In this document: piece after piece, positions 1-8,328 of the stretch | Layout of the letters: each line of letters starts with the position of its first letter | Numbering within the stretch: position 1 is the stretch's first letter | DNA from: Rothia amarae | GTDB lineage: Bacteria > Actinomycetota > Actinomycetes > Actinomycetales > Micrococcaceae | DNA length: 64,000 nucleotides | Assembly: GCF_014705945.2 (NCBI RefSeq) | Contig: NZ_CP061538.1 | Coordinates: forward strand, 806,001-870,000 | Direction: 5' to 3' | Translations under genes and position numbers: made by a program | Notes under the pieces: model-generated | The model's input: the letters and a program-made list of their open reading frames with translations, nothing else | What the model was told of the DNA's origin: nothing | Database searches by the model: none

Positions 1-482
1 TCTTCCATGATGTCGCGCAATTCGCTACGTACGTAATCGCGGGTGGCCACCTCGCGCAAAGCAATGCGCAAAGCGGCAATTTCACGGGTGAGGTACTGGG
101 TCTCTTCCAGGTTTTCTTGGTCGCGCTTACGGTCCTGTGAGGCAATCACGCGGTCGCGGTCGTCCTGCCTATTCTGCGCCAAAAGGAGCAGCGGGGCAGC
201 ATAGGATGCCTGCAAAGAAAGCATCAACGTGAGCAGAGTGAAGTTCAATGAACGGGGGTCAAACTGCATCTCTTCAGGTGCCAAGGTATTCCACCCCAGC
301 CAGAGACCGCAGAAGACCGTCATGTAGAGCAAGAAGGTGGGAGTACCCATGAATCGCGCAATAGATTCAGTGGCGCGACCAAAGCTATCGGGATTCGACG
401 AGAAGGCAAACTTGCGACGAGCTGCCTGGGGCTGGGAGAGGTGTTCATCGGTGGAGGAACGGTCGCGGTTCTTATCACTCAA
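1..482 (-). CDS. DUF1003 family membrane protein (C-terminal part cut by window edge)
   Basis: Reading on the minus strand from a TTG at 482, the frame stays open to the window edge (about 160 codons). It gives a polar N-terminus, then a segment starting FMGTPTFLLYMTVFCGLWLGWN and a second hydrophobic stretch around FTLLTLMLSLQASYAAPLLLLAQNRQ followed by a charged region rich in RDR/RKRDQE. Two close transmembrane helices followed by DDRDR is the DUF1003 pattern. The start overlaps the stop of the MgtE_N/CBS gene upstream by 8 bases and has a GGTAGGA ribosome site, so the two are translationally coupled. Function of DUF1003 proteins is not established; the pairing with an MgtE_N/CBS protein is a common actinobacterial arrangement. 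Confidence 0.75.
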   Translation of the reverse strand, partial: MSDKNRDRSSTDEHLSQPQAARRKFAFSSNPDSFGRATESIARFMGTPTFLLYMTVFCGLWLGWNTLAPEEMQFDPRSLNFTLLTLMLSLQASYAAPLLLLAQNRQDDRDRVIASQDRKRDQENLEETQYLTREIAALRIALREVATRDYVRSELRDIME

Positions 483-1794
483 AACGGCGTCCTACCTTTC
501 GAATCGGAGTTCCATCGTCATAGGTTCGCCAGTCTTCGGGCAAGATAGCGTCTAACACGTCGTCAATAGTAATCGCACCGACTAATCGGTCATGCTGGTT
601 GACGACGGGTATGATGGTGAGGTCATACGTTGCGAGGATGCGGGAAATTTCCGCAAGAGAAGACATATCGGAGACCGGTTCGATGGAGGAATCCAAAAGT
701 GTTCCCACCAGCTCGCTGGGCGGATAGCGAAGAAGCTGCTGCATATGAACCATACCTAGATATTTACCAGTGGGGGTTTCCAACGGGGGACGGGCTACCA
801 AGACGGCAGCTGCCATCGCGGGGGAAATTTCTTCCTGCCGGATATGCGCCAGTGCCTCAGCAACGGTAGCTTCAGGGGAGAGAATAATTGGAACAGGGTT
901 CATTAACGAACCTGCGGTTCCCTCCTCATATTCCAGAAGACGACGGACATCGTCTGCTTCTTCTGGTTCCATCAAGTGCAGCAGTTCTTCACGTTGAGCA
1001 TCGGATAGTTCGTTGAGGAGGTCGGCGGCGTCATCCGGTTCCATTTCCTCGAGAACCTGGGCGGCGCGTTCCACATCGAGGTGAGAAAGAATTTCCACCT
1101 GGTCATCTTCGGGAAGTTCCTGCAAGACGTCTGCTAGGCGCTCATCTTGGAGTTCATGGGCAACTTCGACCATGCGCTTGTCGTTCATCTCGTGGATGGC
1201 ATCTGCCAAGTCCGCAGGATTGGCGTTTGCATGGTTTTCGACGAACGCGGTCGCAGCCTGGGGTTCTAAATCGGTGGAGAGAATCGCTTCATTCCAGTCC
1301 ACAATCAGAGTATCTTTACGACGGCGCAGCAGACCACCGGTTTCGTGGGCGCGAGAGACAAAGAGCTCGGAGAGGAACCAGTCACCATTCCGGCGCTGCT
1401 CCATGGCAACATCTTCAACCATTGCTTCACCTGAACCGTCGGTCAGTCGTACCTTGCGGTCAAAAATTTCAGCAACGACCAGTGCCTCGGATCCACGCTG
1501 TTCGAACCGGCGGAGATTAACCAAACCGGTACAGATAATCTGCGAAGATTCAATAGTCGTTACGCGGGTCATAGGTACAAAAATTCGTTTCTTACCCAGG
1601 ACTTCAATCACGATGCCCACTACGATGGGCTCTTTGCCCTTTTGTCCAGCGGTTCCTGTCAACGCGGAAAGGGCACCAAAACTCTGTTTGAGCACCACAA
1701 TATCGCGTAATCGTCCTAGACGATCACCCAGGGGGTCAAAAACGTCCATGCCGAGTAGACGGGCAATAAAGATTTTGTTCGGTGTAGTACTCAC
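475..1794 (-). CDS. MgtE N-terminal domain plus CBS pair protein (no membrane channel)
   Basis: A soluble protein of about 439 residues. Residues near 10-35 (ARLLGMDVFDPLGDRLGRL) look like a PRC-barrel unit; about 200-310 is a MgtE_N-type superhelix with repeated acidic helices (LADVLQELPEDDQVEIL, AAQVLEEMEPDDAADLL); about 305-430 is a pair of CBS domains ending VVNQHDRLVGAITIDDVLD. In MgtE magnesium channels these parts form the cytoplasmic Mg-sensing gate, but the transmembrane domain is absent, so this is not a transporter by itself; a regulatory role towards a partner membrane protein is inference. I chose GTG 1794 because it begins the conserved domain and a TAATCT -10 box lies 7 bases upstream (leaderless); a TTG at 1824 would add ten residues. 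Confidence 0.8.
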   Translation of the reverse strand: MSTTPNKIFIARLLGMDVFDPLGDRLGRLRDIVVLKQSFGALSALTGTAGQKGKEPIVVGIVIEVLGKKRIFVPMTRVTTIESSQIICTGLVNLRRFEQRGSEALVVAEIFDRKVRLTDGSGEAMVEDVAMEQRRNGDWFLSELFVSRAHETGGLLRRRKDTLIVDWNEAILSTDLEPQAATAFVENHANANPADLADAIHEMNDKRMVEVAHELQDERLADVLQELPEDDQVEILSHLDVERAAQVLEEMEPDDAADLLNELSDAQREELLHLMEPEEADDVRRLLEYEEGTAGSLMNPVPIILSPEATVAEALAHIRQEEISPAMAAAVLVARPPLETPTGKYLGMVHMQQLLRYPPSELVGTLLDSSIEPVSDMSSLAEISRILATYDLTIIPVVNQHDRLVGAITIDDVLDAILPEDWRTYDDGTPIRKVGRRFE

Positions 1795-1801
1795 CCTTTC
1801 A

Positions 1802-1807
1802 AGATTA
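1802..1807 (-). promoter_or_regulatory. -10 box for leaderless MgtE_N/CBS mRNA
   Basis: TAATCT on the minus strand, with seven bases to the GTG start at 1794. It matches the TANNNT actinobacterial -10 and is placed so that transcription would begin at or next to the start codon. Confidence 0.45.
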
Positions 1808-1965
1808 GGGGATATTGAGGGCAAATCGGGAGTCCCAGAGAAAAGTGTGAGATAAACGAGTAGATTTCCCTGTCAAGGAGTCAAAATTTACTCAATTTTT
1901 CGCCTGTTGCGATACCTTGGGCAATTATTAGGAATCTTTGCGGTAAACACGGAAAAATAAAGTGC

Positions 1966-2826
1966 ATGAATGAGCAACAGATAACACCCGTTATTCCAGA
2001 AGCCGGCAAAATTCCCCGCGGTGAGCTGGTGCAAAACTTTACTTCTCGTGCAGAACTGGATGCCGCGATGGGGCGTCTGACGAGCGCAGGCTTACCTGCC
2101 CAGGCATTTTTTGTGGTGGGGCATGACCTCAAACAAGTTGAATATTTTATAGGCAAGCTGTCATATCCACGTATTGCTTTGAGCTCAGCGCTTAGCGGTG
2201 CAACCTTCGGTGCTCTAATCGGCGTGGTGACCGCATTGGTGACCGGCACATCTGTCTTGCCGCATCTTGCTTCCGCAGTACCCTTGGGCATTGCCATCTG
2301 GATGATTTTTGGCATTCTCTCTTTTTCTCGGGGGAACAAGAACGGCGCCTTCCAGATGCGCCAGCAAATGATTCCTACAGCTTTTTCGCTGATGAGCAAT
2401 CCCAGCGTAGCGGCACAGGCTCGTGAAGTACTGGGCGTCCGTTCCCAGAACTTCCGCCCGCAGCTAGCACACCCCAATACCCCCGCATCGGGAACACCAT
2501 CATCTGTAGTTCAGGGGCACTCCCATGAACAAGCAGATCCCACCACCTTTGTTGGCCCCGAATATAACAGGGACGGCTCGCCCGCCGGCGGCAAATTTGG
2601 GCTACGCATTGACGACCCCGAAGAGTACGCCAAGATGGTGCGCACCGAACCAATGCGCCCGGACGATTCTGAACAGAGAATCGAAAAGGTGCGAGAAGAG
2701 CAGAGTCCTCAACGATACGGTCTGAAGGTAGAGGATTCTCAAGAGGTTCAGGATTCCGTACGCAACGCACCTGCTTCATCTGCCCCAGAGGAGCCCTCGG
2801 AACACCACGGTTCCCGCAAGTCCTAA
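1966..2826 (+). CDS. General stress protein (YflT / GSP17M-type domain)
   Basis: 286 residues. Residues about 18-70 (ELVQNFTSRAELDAAMGRLTSAGLPAQAFFVVGHDLKQVEYF) match the heat-induced stress protein domain that uses a YflT-like fold. Two hydrophobic helices follow at about 78-100 (SALSGATFGALIGVVTALV) and 108-125 (AVPLGIAIWMIFGILSF), as in actinobacterial members. The C-terminal 130 residues are low-complexity, rich in P, S, E and R, and are probably disordered; they include short repeated units ending YGLKVED and FGLRIDD. The gene is divergent from the MgtE_N/CBS gene and convergent with pepP across a strong terminator. Biochemical role unknown; stress association is by family only. Confidence 0.7.
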   Translation: MNEQQITPVIPEAGKIPRGELVQNFTSRAELDAAMGRLTSAGLPAQAFFVVGHDLKQVEYFIGKLSYPRIALSSALSGATFGALIGVVTALVTGTSVLPHLASAVPLGIAIWMIFGILSFSRGNKNGAFQMRQQMIPTAFSLMSNPSVAAQAREVLGVRSQNFRPQLAHPNTPASGTPSSVVQGHSHEQADPTTFVGPEYNRDGSPAGGKFGLRIDDPEEYAKMVRTEPMRPDDSEQRIEKVREEQSPQRYGLKVEDSQEVQDSVRNAPASSAPEEPSEHHGSRKS

Positions 2827-2884
2827 CTTATGACCTCTCTTGATTGAGAGACACTGTAGAACAGTTATCTGCTGAACTCATGAG

Positions 2885-2917
2885 CAAGGCCCATCACCTG
2901 AGCGGTGATGGGCCTTG
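2885..2917. terminator. Bidirectional intrinsic terminator
   Basis: Perfect 14-base stem (2885-2898 with 2904-2917) and a 5-base loop, between the convergent stress-protein and aminopeptidase genes. A T-rich stretch follows on the plus strand. Confidence 0.85.
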
Positions 2918-2943
2918 TTCTTGTCTTCGGACGCAAGATTGCT

Positions 2944-4491
2944 CTATTGAGCTAGCTCTGCCATCCACTGCTCAATTTCTTCAACCGTACGAGGCAACGC
3001 AGCGGAAAGATTCTCATTGCCTGCTTCAGTAATCAGGACATCGTCCTCCAATCGAATGCCGATACCTCGTAGTTCTTCTGGAATGGAAAGATCTTCTTCT
3101 TTGAAGTACAGACCGGGCTCGATAGTGAAGACCATACCCGCTTCGATAGTGCCATCCAAGTAGAGGTCTTTTTTCGCCTGCGCGCAGTCGTGCACATCCA
3201 GCCCTAGATGGTGGCTGGTGCCGTGCGGCATCCAACGACGGTGTTGCCCGCCCTCGTCCGAAAGAGCGACCTCGGCGCTGACCGGCAGAAGCCCCCAGTC
3301 CTCAAGGCGGGAGGCGAGAACATTCATCGCTGCAGCATGGACGTCGCGGAATTTATTGCCAGGAACTGCTGCCTTAAATGCCGCATCTGCAGCGTCCAGC
3401 ACCGCCTGATAAGCCTTTGCCTGAACTTCGGAAAATTTTCCGTTGACGGGGAAAGTACGGGTGATATCAGCGGTGTACAGCGTATCGTCCTCAACACCGG
3501 CGTCCAACAGTACTAGCTTGCCCTCTTCGACTGCACCGGTGTTCTGAATCCAGTGCAGTACGGTGGCATTGTTACCGCAGGCAGCAATGGTGTCATAACC
3601 CAAGTCGTTGCCCTCTTCGCGGGCTTTCGTGAAGAAAGCACCTTCGATAACGCGTTCGCCACGACGGTGCGCTACCGCACGAGGCAAAGCTCGAATAACG
3701 TTTTCGAACCCTTCAACGGTAGACGCTACCGAACGGCGTAGATTATCGATTTCTACCGCGTCCTTCACCAAACGAGCCTCGGAAAGCGCTTCGGTCAACA
3801 CAGCATCGGTGGCATCTGCCTGTTCCAAATCAACGCCGGTGTTATACCGCGAGGTATCCACCAGCGCGTCGATGTTCAAATCGACATTGCGCACCAGTCG
3901 AATCTGAACACCACCGAGCGCTTTATTTCCGGCATTCTTGGTGATAGCAACTTCGAGCTCGGAAAGATCTTTACACTTCACACCGTACTCAGCTTCAATT
4001 TCAGCAAGGGTGGGGCGGGGGCCAATCCAAAATTCACCGTATCGAGGATCCGAATAGAACTGCTCGGTATCTCGCCCCGCCAAAGGACGGAAGTAAAGAG
4101 TCACCTCATGATTCGAACCATTATCCCCAGCGCCTTCTTCTACAGGCTCAAAAATCAGCACTGCGTCGGGCTCATGGTCGGTACCTAACCCCGTCTGATG
4201 TGCAAAAGCAGAATGGGGGCGGAAGCGGTAATCCGTATCGTTAGAGCGAACTTTCAAAGGCCCCGCAGGCAAAACCAAACGCTCACCGGGGAACTTCAAT
4301 GAAATAGCCCGACGGCGCTTTGCAGCAAAATCGGCTACCTCAGCACGATTGGGAATCTGATGGTTGCTCGGTGCCCAGTTAGAACTAATAAACTCAGTAA
4401 AAGCATGGGATTTAGGAGGCTGCGAGCGATTATTAACACGCTCTTCCAGCGGCTGATCATCTATTTCAAAATTGTTCTCAGAAGTATTCAT
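2944..4491 (-). CDS. pepP: Xaa-Pro aminopeptidase (M24B, PepP type)
   Basis: 515 residues. The N-terminal AMP_N domain carries TDYRFRPHSAFAHQTGL; the C-terminal pita-bread domain shows the metal ligands in order: two Asp in LLDAGVEDDTLYTADITRTFP, His in PHGTSHHLGLDVHDC, Glu in MVFTIEPGLYF, and Glu in GIRLEDDVLIT. It should remove an N-terminal residue next to proline using two metal ions in the cytoplasm. I start it at ATG 4491: the frame stays open for another 37 codons upstream, but that part looks unlike the family, and a TAGAGT -10 box sits 7 bases before this ATG. Divergent from the PHP gene. Confidence 0.9.
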   Translation of the reverse strand: MNTSENNFEIDDQPLEERVNNRSQPPKSHAFTEFISSNWAPSNHQIPNRAEVADFAAKRRRAISLKFPGERLVLPAGPLKVRSNDTDYRFRPHSAFAHQTGLGTDHEPDAVLIFEPVEEGAGDNGSNHEVTLYFRPLAGRDTEQFYSDPRYGEFWIGPRPTLAEIEAEYGVKCKDLSELEVAITKNAGNKALGGVQIRLVRNVDLNIDALVDTSRYNTGVDLEQADATDAVLTEALSEARLVKDAVEIDNLRRSVASTVEGFENVIRALPRAVAHRRGERVIEGAFFTKAREEGNDLGYDTIAACGNNATVLHWIQNTGAVEEGKLVLLDAGVEDDTLYTADITRTFPVNGKFSEVQAKAYQAVLDAADAAFKAAVPGNKFRDVHAAAMNVLASRLEDWGLLPVSAEVALSDEGGQHRRWMPHGTSHHLGLDVHDCAQAKKDLYLDGTIEAGMVFTIEPGLYFKEEDLSIPEELRGIGIRLEDDVLITEAGNENLSAALPRTVEEIEQWMAELAQ

Positions 4492-4498
4492 GGTTTTA

Positions 4499-4504
4499 AC
4501 TCTA
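4499..4504 (-). promoter_or_regulatory. -10 box for leaderless pepP mRNA
   Basis: TAGAGT on the minus strand, seven bases before the ATG at 4491; no convincing ribosome site is present. Confidence 0.4.
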
Positions 4505-4562
4505 ATACGGCAGGTAACGCTTATCATCTCCGGTTCACTTCTGGCTATGGGTGCAAGCGACC

Positions 4563-4568
4563 TAAGAT
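4563..4568 (+). promoter_or_regulatory. -10 box for leaderless PHP-gene mRNA
   Basis: TAAGAT, six bases before the ATG at 4575, in the divergent region shared with pepP. Confidence 0.45.
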
Positions 4569-4574
4569 AGAGGC

Positions 4575-5414
4575 ATGGGTTATGACCTGCATGTGCATTC
4601 AAAAATTTCAGACGGTACTCAGTCGGTCAAAGATCTGGTTCAGGAAATTGCTGAAACAGGTCTAGACGGCTTTGCGCTGACCGACCATGACACCACAGCT
4701 GGCTGGTCTGAAGCAGATCAAACCGCTCAAAAACTAGGACTAGATTTTGTGGCGGGAATGGAAATTTCCTGTGCGGGGCATGGCGTGAGCATTCACCTGC
4801 TCAGCTACTTGCATGATCCCACCTATCAGCCACTCTTGCAGGAAATTGCTCGTGCCCGCGAATCCCGCATTCACCGTGCCCAGCGGATGGTGACTCTTCT
4901 GAGCGAAGACTATCCTATCGATTGGGACGACGTCATGGAACAAACGGGTGAGGGAGCCACTGTAGGCAGACCCCACATAGCTGATGCTCTCGTGGCAGCC
5001 GGTGCTGTGGAGAACCGCTCAGAAGCCTTCGCTTCCATCCTCACCCCACAATCGCGCTACTATGTGTCGCACTATGCAGTGAATCCGGTTGAAGCCGTAC
5101 GGCTGGTACGTGCCGCCGGGGGAGTACCGGTTATGGCGCATCCGCGCGCTCGTAGTCGAGGCCGCATTGCCTCTGCAGAGCTCATCGAAGAAATGATTGA
5201 TGCGGGACTTGCCGGGCTAGAAGTTCATCACCGCGATAATTCACTTGAAGACCAGAAATGGTTACATAGCATAGCGTTCGAGCATGACTTGTTGGTAACC
5301 GGGTCATCTGATTATCACGGTGCTGGCAAGCCAAACCGTCTGGGTGAAAACACCACCGATCGGCACACGGTTCAATGCATCCGGAAACTTTCCACCTTTT
5401 CACCCAGTAGATAG
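4575..5414 (+). CDS. PHP-domain phosphoesterase (TrpH / RNase AM type)
   Basis: 279 residues forming a single PHP domain. The N-terminus YDLHVHSKISDGT supplies the HxH metal ligands, ALTDHDTTAGW the next Asp and His, EISC the bridging Glu, VMAHPRA and VTGSSDYHGAGK the later His and Asp ligands. This is the trinuclear metal phosphoesterase family that includes E. coli TrpH/RNase AM and nucleoside 3',5'-bisphosphate phosphatases, so removal of 5' nucleotides or 3' phosphates is the likely reaction; the precise substrate is not readable from sequence. Start ATG 4575 lies 6 bases from a -10 box and directly begins the catalytic motif. Confidence 0.8.
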   Translation: MGYDLHVHSKISDGTQSVKDLVQEIAETGLDGFALTDHDTTAGWSEADQTAQKLGLDFVAGMEISCAGHGVSIHLLSYLHDPTYQPLLQEIARARESRIHRAQRMVTLLSEDYPIDWDDVMEQTGEGATVGRPHIADALVAAGAVENRSEAFASILTPQSRYYVSHYAVNPVEAVRLVRAAGGVPVMAHPRARSRGRIASAELIEEMIDAGLAGLEVHHRDNSLEDQKWLHSIAFEHDLLVTGSSDYHGAGKPNRLGENTTDRHTVQCIRKLSTFSPSR

Positions 5415-5417
5415 AAA

Positions 5418-5453
5418 GGGGAAGGAACCGGTGAAATCACCTGCTCCTTCCCC
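5418..5453. terminator. Bidirectional terminator between PHP and helicase genes
   Basis: GGGGAAGGA (5418-5426) pairs with TCCTTCCCC (5445-5453), and an inner GGTGA/TCACC stem closes the loop. It separates convergent genes. Confidence 0.7.
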
Positions 5454-5465
5454 GCCAAGAACTAC

Positions 5466-7013
5466 TTACTCGCCCTTGTTATCCGCGGGCTTGCGGCGAC
5501 GTCGACGACGGCGCGTGCCATCTGAAGACTTCTCTACCGATTTTTCACGAGAGTCTGCCGTTTTCTGCGCGGAATCCCCATCAGCGCGCCGGCGCTGAGG
5601 ACGGCGATTATTGGACTTCTCGTTCTGTGCGGATTGCTCGCCGTCGCGGCGGCGATCGCCACGGCGCTCCGAGCGGTTACGGTTCCTGCCGTTGCCTTGG
5701 CGAGAACCAACGCGCTCGTTGCGGCGATTATTACTCCGAAGCCCGGCTGAGTGGTTCTGAGAGAGGCCTTCTTTCGTCTGTTCGTCGCGGGGCAACTTGC
5801 CCTTGACGCCCTCAGGAATATCGAGGTCAGTAAACAGATGATCGGAGGATGAGTAAGTCTCTACGGGCTCAGGAACGCCCAGCTCCAGTGCTTTGTTGAT
5901 GAGCGACCAGCGGGGGACATCTTCCCAATCCACCAGGGTGACTGCGGTACCATTGTTCGCCGCGCGTCCGGTGCGACCCACACGGTGCAGGTAGGTCTTC
6001 TCGTCTTCGGGGCACTGGAAGTTGATGACGTGTGTGACGTCATCAACGTCGATACCGCGAGCGGCGACGTCGGTTGCCACGAGAACATCAACGCGGTCAT
6101 CACGGAACGCCTGAAGAGCCTGTTCGCGCGCTCCCTGGTTCAAGTCACCGTGAAGGGCGCCGGCGGCGAATCCGCGGGTGTTAAGTTCGTCGGCAAGTTT
6201 CGCGGCCGATCGCTTGGTCTTACAGAAAATGATGGTGCGACCGCGACCGTTCGCACGGAGGATGCGGCCGACCAGCTCGTCCTTATCCAGCGGGTGCGCA
6301 CGGTAAATCACCTGGCGGATGGATGCCTTAGTAATAGACTCATCGTCCGGAGACGACGCCTGAATATGCATAGGCTTGGTCATGTAGCGGCGAGCCATAG
6401 TTACTACGGGGCCGGGCATAGTGGCTGAGAACAGCATAGTCTGGCGAACTTCGGGCAGGACCGCCAGGAGTTTTTCAACATCGGGCAAGAAGCCTAAGTC
6501 CAACATTTCATCGGCTTCGTCAAGAACTACAATCTTGACCTGCGAAAGATTCAGCTTCTTTTGGCGCTGCAAATCGATCAGGCGACCGGGGGTGCCCACT
6601 ACCAACTCGACGCCCTCATCCAGAACCTTAACCTGCGATTCGTAAGGCACACCGCCGTACAGGGTGACTGTACGAGCGTTGCGTTTCTTAGCCGCAGCTT
6701 CAAGGTCAGAACCCACCTGAATAGCAAGCTCGCGGGTAGGGACCACGATGAGTGCCTGAGGCGCACCGGGGGATTTGAGGTGGGACCAACCGGCGTCATC
6801 TCGGCCAACCACTCGCTGAATAGCTGGCAAACCAAAACCGAGGGTCTTACCTGTACCGGTTTTCGCCTGGCCGATAATGTCATGGCCGCCAAGAGCGACG
6901 GGAAGGGTGAGTGCCTGGATAGGGAAAGGAGAAAGGATACCGCGTTCGGCTAGTGCCTCGCAGATATCTTCTCGTAAGCCGTAATCGGCAAAAGTCTTAA
7001 TTTCTTCAGTCAA
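5466..7013 (-). CDS. DEAD-box ATP-dependent RNA helicase
   Basis: 515 residues. It shows the Q motif (FADYGLREDICEAL..FPIQ), motif I AKTGTGKT, Ia PTRELAIQ, II VLDEADEML, III SAT, IV IIFCKTK, V ATDVAARGIDVDDV and VI HRVGRTGRA, so both RecA lobes are intact. The last 110 residues are a basic, disordered tail rich in R, N and RRR runs, typical of RhlE/CshA-type helicases in actinobacteria and likely RNA-binding. Expected role: unwinding structured RNA in ribosome assembly or mRNA turnover. Start is TTG 7013 with an AAGGA ribosome site eight bases upstream. A 248-base leader region lies upstream, which fits cold-responsive helicase genes, but no regulatory element can be named there. Confidence 0.9.
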   Translation of the reverse strand: MTEEIKTFADYGLREDICEALAERGILSPFPIQALTLPVALGGHDIIGQAKTGTGKTLGFGLPAIQRVVGRDDAGWSHLKSPGAPQALIVVPTRELAIQVGSDLEAAAKKRNARTVTLYGGVPYESQVKVLDEGVELVVGTPGRLIDLQRQKKLNLSQVKIVVLDEADEMLDLGFLPDVEKLLAVLPEVRQTMLFSATMPGPVVTMARRYMTKPMHIQASSPDDESITKASIRQVIYRAHPLDKDELVGRILRANGRGRTIIFCKTKRSAAKLADELNTRGFAAGALHGDLNQGAREQALQAFRDDRVDVLVATDVAARGIDVDDVTHVINFQCPEDEKTYLHRVGRTGRAANNGTAVTLVDWEDVPRWSLINKALELGVPEPVETYSSSDHLFTDLDIPEGVKGKLPRDEQTKEGLSQNHSAGLRSNNRRNERVGSRQGNGRNRNRSERRGDRRRDGEQSAQNEKSNNRRPQRRRADGDSAQKTADSREKSVEKSSDGTRRRRRRRKPADNKGE

Positions 7014-7206
7014 CGAAGGTTTCCTTGAAAATATAGGTGCATCTACTGTCTGAAATCCGCCAGTTTTAGAACCGGGATAGACAGGACGCGAGTGGAGAAG
7101 CCGATCGTAAAAAGTACGCTCTCAACGGGGAGAGTCTCAAAATGGTATATGCCGTCCAACGACCGGGCAACCAGATAACACTTCTCATAGTAGCAAATTG
7201 AAAAAT

Positions 7207-7242
7207 GAAGCAGTGAGAGCGGCAACACGCTCTCACTGCTTC
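7207..7242. terminator. Intrinsic terminator downstream of the DUF3107 gene
   Basis: A 15-base perfect stem (7207-7221 with 7228-7242) and a 6-base loop. On the minus strand it ends in a T-rich stretch. The remainder of 7014-7261 (the helicase leader) holds no recognisable gene. Confidence 0.8.
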
Positions 7243-7261
7243 ATCAGGGTTTTATTAATTC

Positions 7262-7489
7262 TTATTCGGAAAATCCAAAGCCAATACGAGGCTTGGTCTC
7301 TGCGCCGAGTTCGATGTAACCAATCTGCTCGGCAGGAATCAAAGTGATAGCACCCTTAGTATTTTCTAGCTCTAGAACTGACTTATCCTGCAAAGCCTGG
7401 GATACCTTTGCCTTGATGTCATTCGTTGACTCTTCGGTCTCAATAACGATTTCGCGTTGGACATGCTGAACGCCAATTTTGATTTCCAC
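7262..7489 (-). CDS. DUF3107 family protein
   Basis: A 75-residue protein that starts VEIKIGVQHVQREIVIETE and ends IPAEQIGYIELG..RIGFGF, the complete DUF3107 pattern found across actinobacteria. No catalytic motif is visible and the function is unknown. Start is GTG 7489 with a GGAG ribosome site five bases upstream. It lies downstream of a tetR gene and upstream of a DEAD-box helicase, a neighbourhood kept in related genera. Confidence 0.8.
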   Translation of the reverse strand: MEIKIGVQHVQREIVIETEESTNDIKAKVSQALQDKSVLELENTKGAITLIPAEQIGYIELGAETKPRIGFGFSE

Positions 7490-7595
7490 TTTTACTCCGT
7501 TTCCTTCAACGAAAAATATTTGCGTTGAATTTAGTCTAGGGGGAGCGCCCCTGTGATTTTTCGAATATCACTCAGAGCAAATTTTGAGATCTCGA

Positions 7596-8264
7596 TTATT
7601 CCCAATCTTCGTCAATAATAGAAATGCCGCCCCACGCTAAGCGGAACACCAGTTGCTCCACCTGAGCGAGCTCATCGGTGGATGCACCTTGGCTAATTGC
7701 GTGTTGCGTGGCAGAAATAACCATGCCTGTAAGCGTTCGTGCCAGCAGGACTGCTTCTTTGATGGGCAGACCGGCGTTGGGACCCAGAATGCCAGCGATA
7801 TGCCCCGCGATAGAGGTGTAGAGCTTGTCCAAGCATTCTTGAACTGCAAGGTCACTTTGAATATCAGACTCAAAAATGAGCCTGTAGCCCTGGGGATTGG
7901 TGCGGATGAACTCAAAGAAAGCGCTGAGGGCACCCTCTACGCGGCTACGATTATTTTCTGTGCGGTAGAGAGGCTCAACAATGCGCTTGATGAGATCATC
8001 AATTTGCTCATCGAGAACGGCAAGATAAAGATCGCGCTTTGATTTGAAGTGCTGATAAAGAACTGGCTTGGTGACGTCTGCTGCCGACGCAATGTGGTTC
8101 ATGGTCGTGACGTGATAACCCTGGGAGGAAAAAACTCGAAGGGCTGAAAAAACTAACTGCTGACGTCGTAATTTTTTAGGAAGGCGAATTCCACCGGTTG
8201 CCTGTTCTGCGGAGAGTCCGCTGAGGGCAGTGGGCTCGGACTGATTCTCGAAATGTGCGCTCAA
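7596..8264 (-). CDS. TetR family transcriptional regulator
   Basis: 222 residues. Residues about 32-80 form the TetR DNA-binding domain: LRRQQLVFSALRVFSSQGYHVTTMNHIASAADVTKPVLYQHFKSKRDLYLAVL, with the typical helix-turn-helix and the YxHFxSK end. The C-terminal ligand domain has no specific signature. Start is TTG 8264 with AGGA six bases upstream. It is followed by DUF3107 and preceded by the hemA 3' end on the same strand. Target genes cannot be inferred. Confidence 0.85.
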   Translation of the reverse strand: MSAHFENQSEPTALSGLSAEQATGGIRLPKKLRRQQLVFSALRVFSSQGYHVTTMNHIASAADVTKPVLYQHFKSKRDLYLAVLDEQIDDLIKRIVEPLYRTENNRSRVEGALSAFFEFIRTNPQGYRLIFESDIQSDLAVQECLDKLYTSIAGHIAGILGPNAGLPIKEAVLLARTLTGMVISATQHAISQGASTDELAQVEQLVFRLAWGGISIIDEDWE

Positions 8265-8328
8265 GTGTGTGTCCTGACGTATCTAAGGTGCGAAATTATC
8301 TACGTGTGAGATTGATGAATGCCATACT

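Noticed and set aside
1172-1855. Open frame on the plus strand across the MgtE_N/CBS gene
   Set aside because: Arg/Ser-rich shadow of a well-supported gene on the other strand.
7043-7228. Short gene in the helicase leader
   Set aside because: No ribosome site, no similarity, and it overlaps the DUF3107 terminator.
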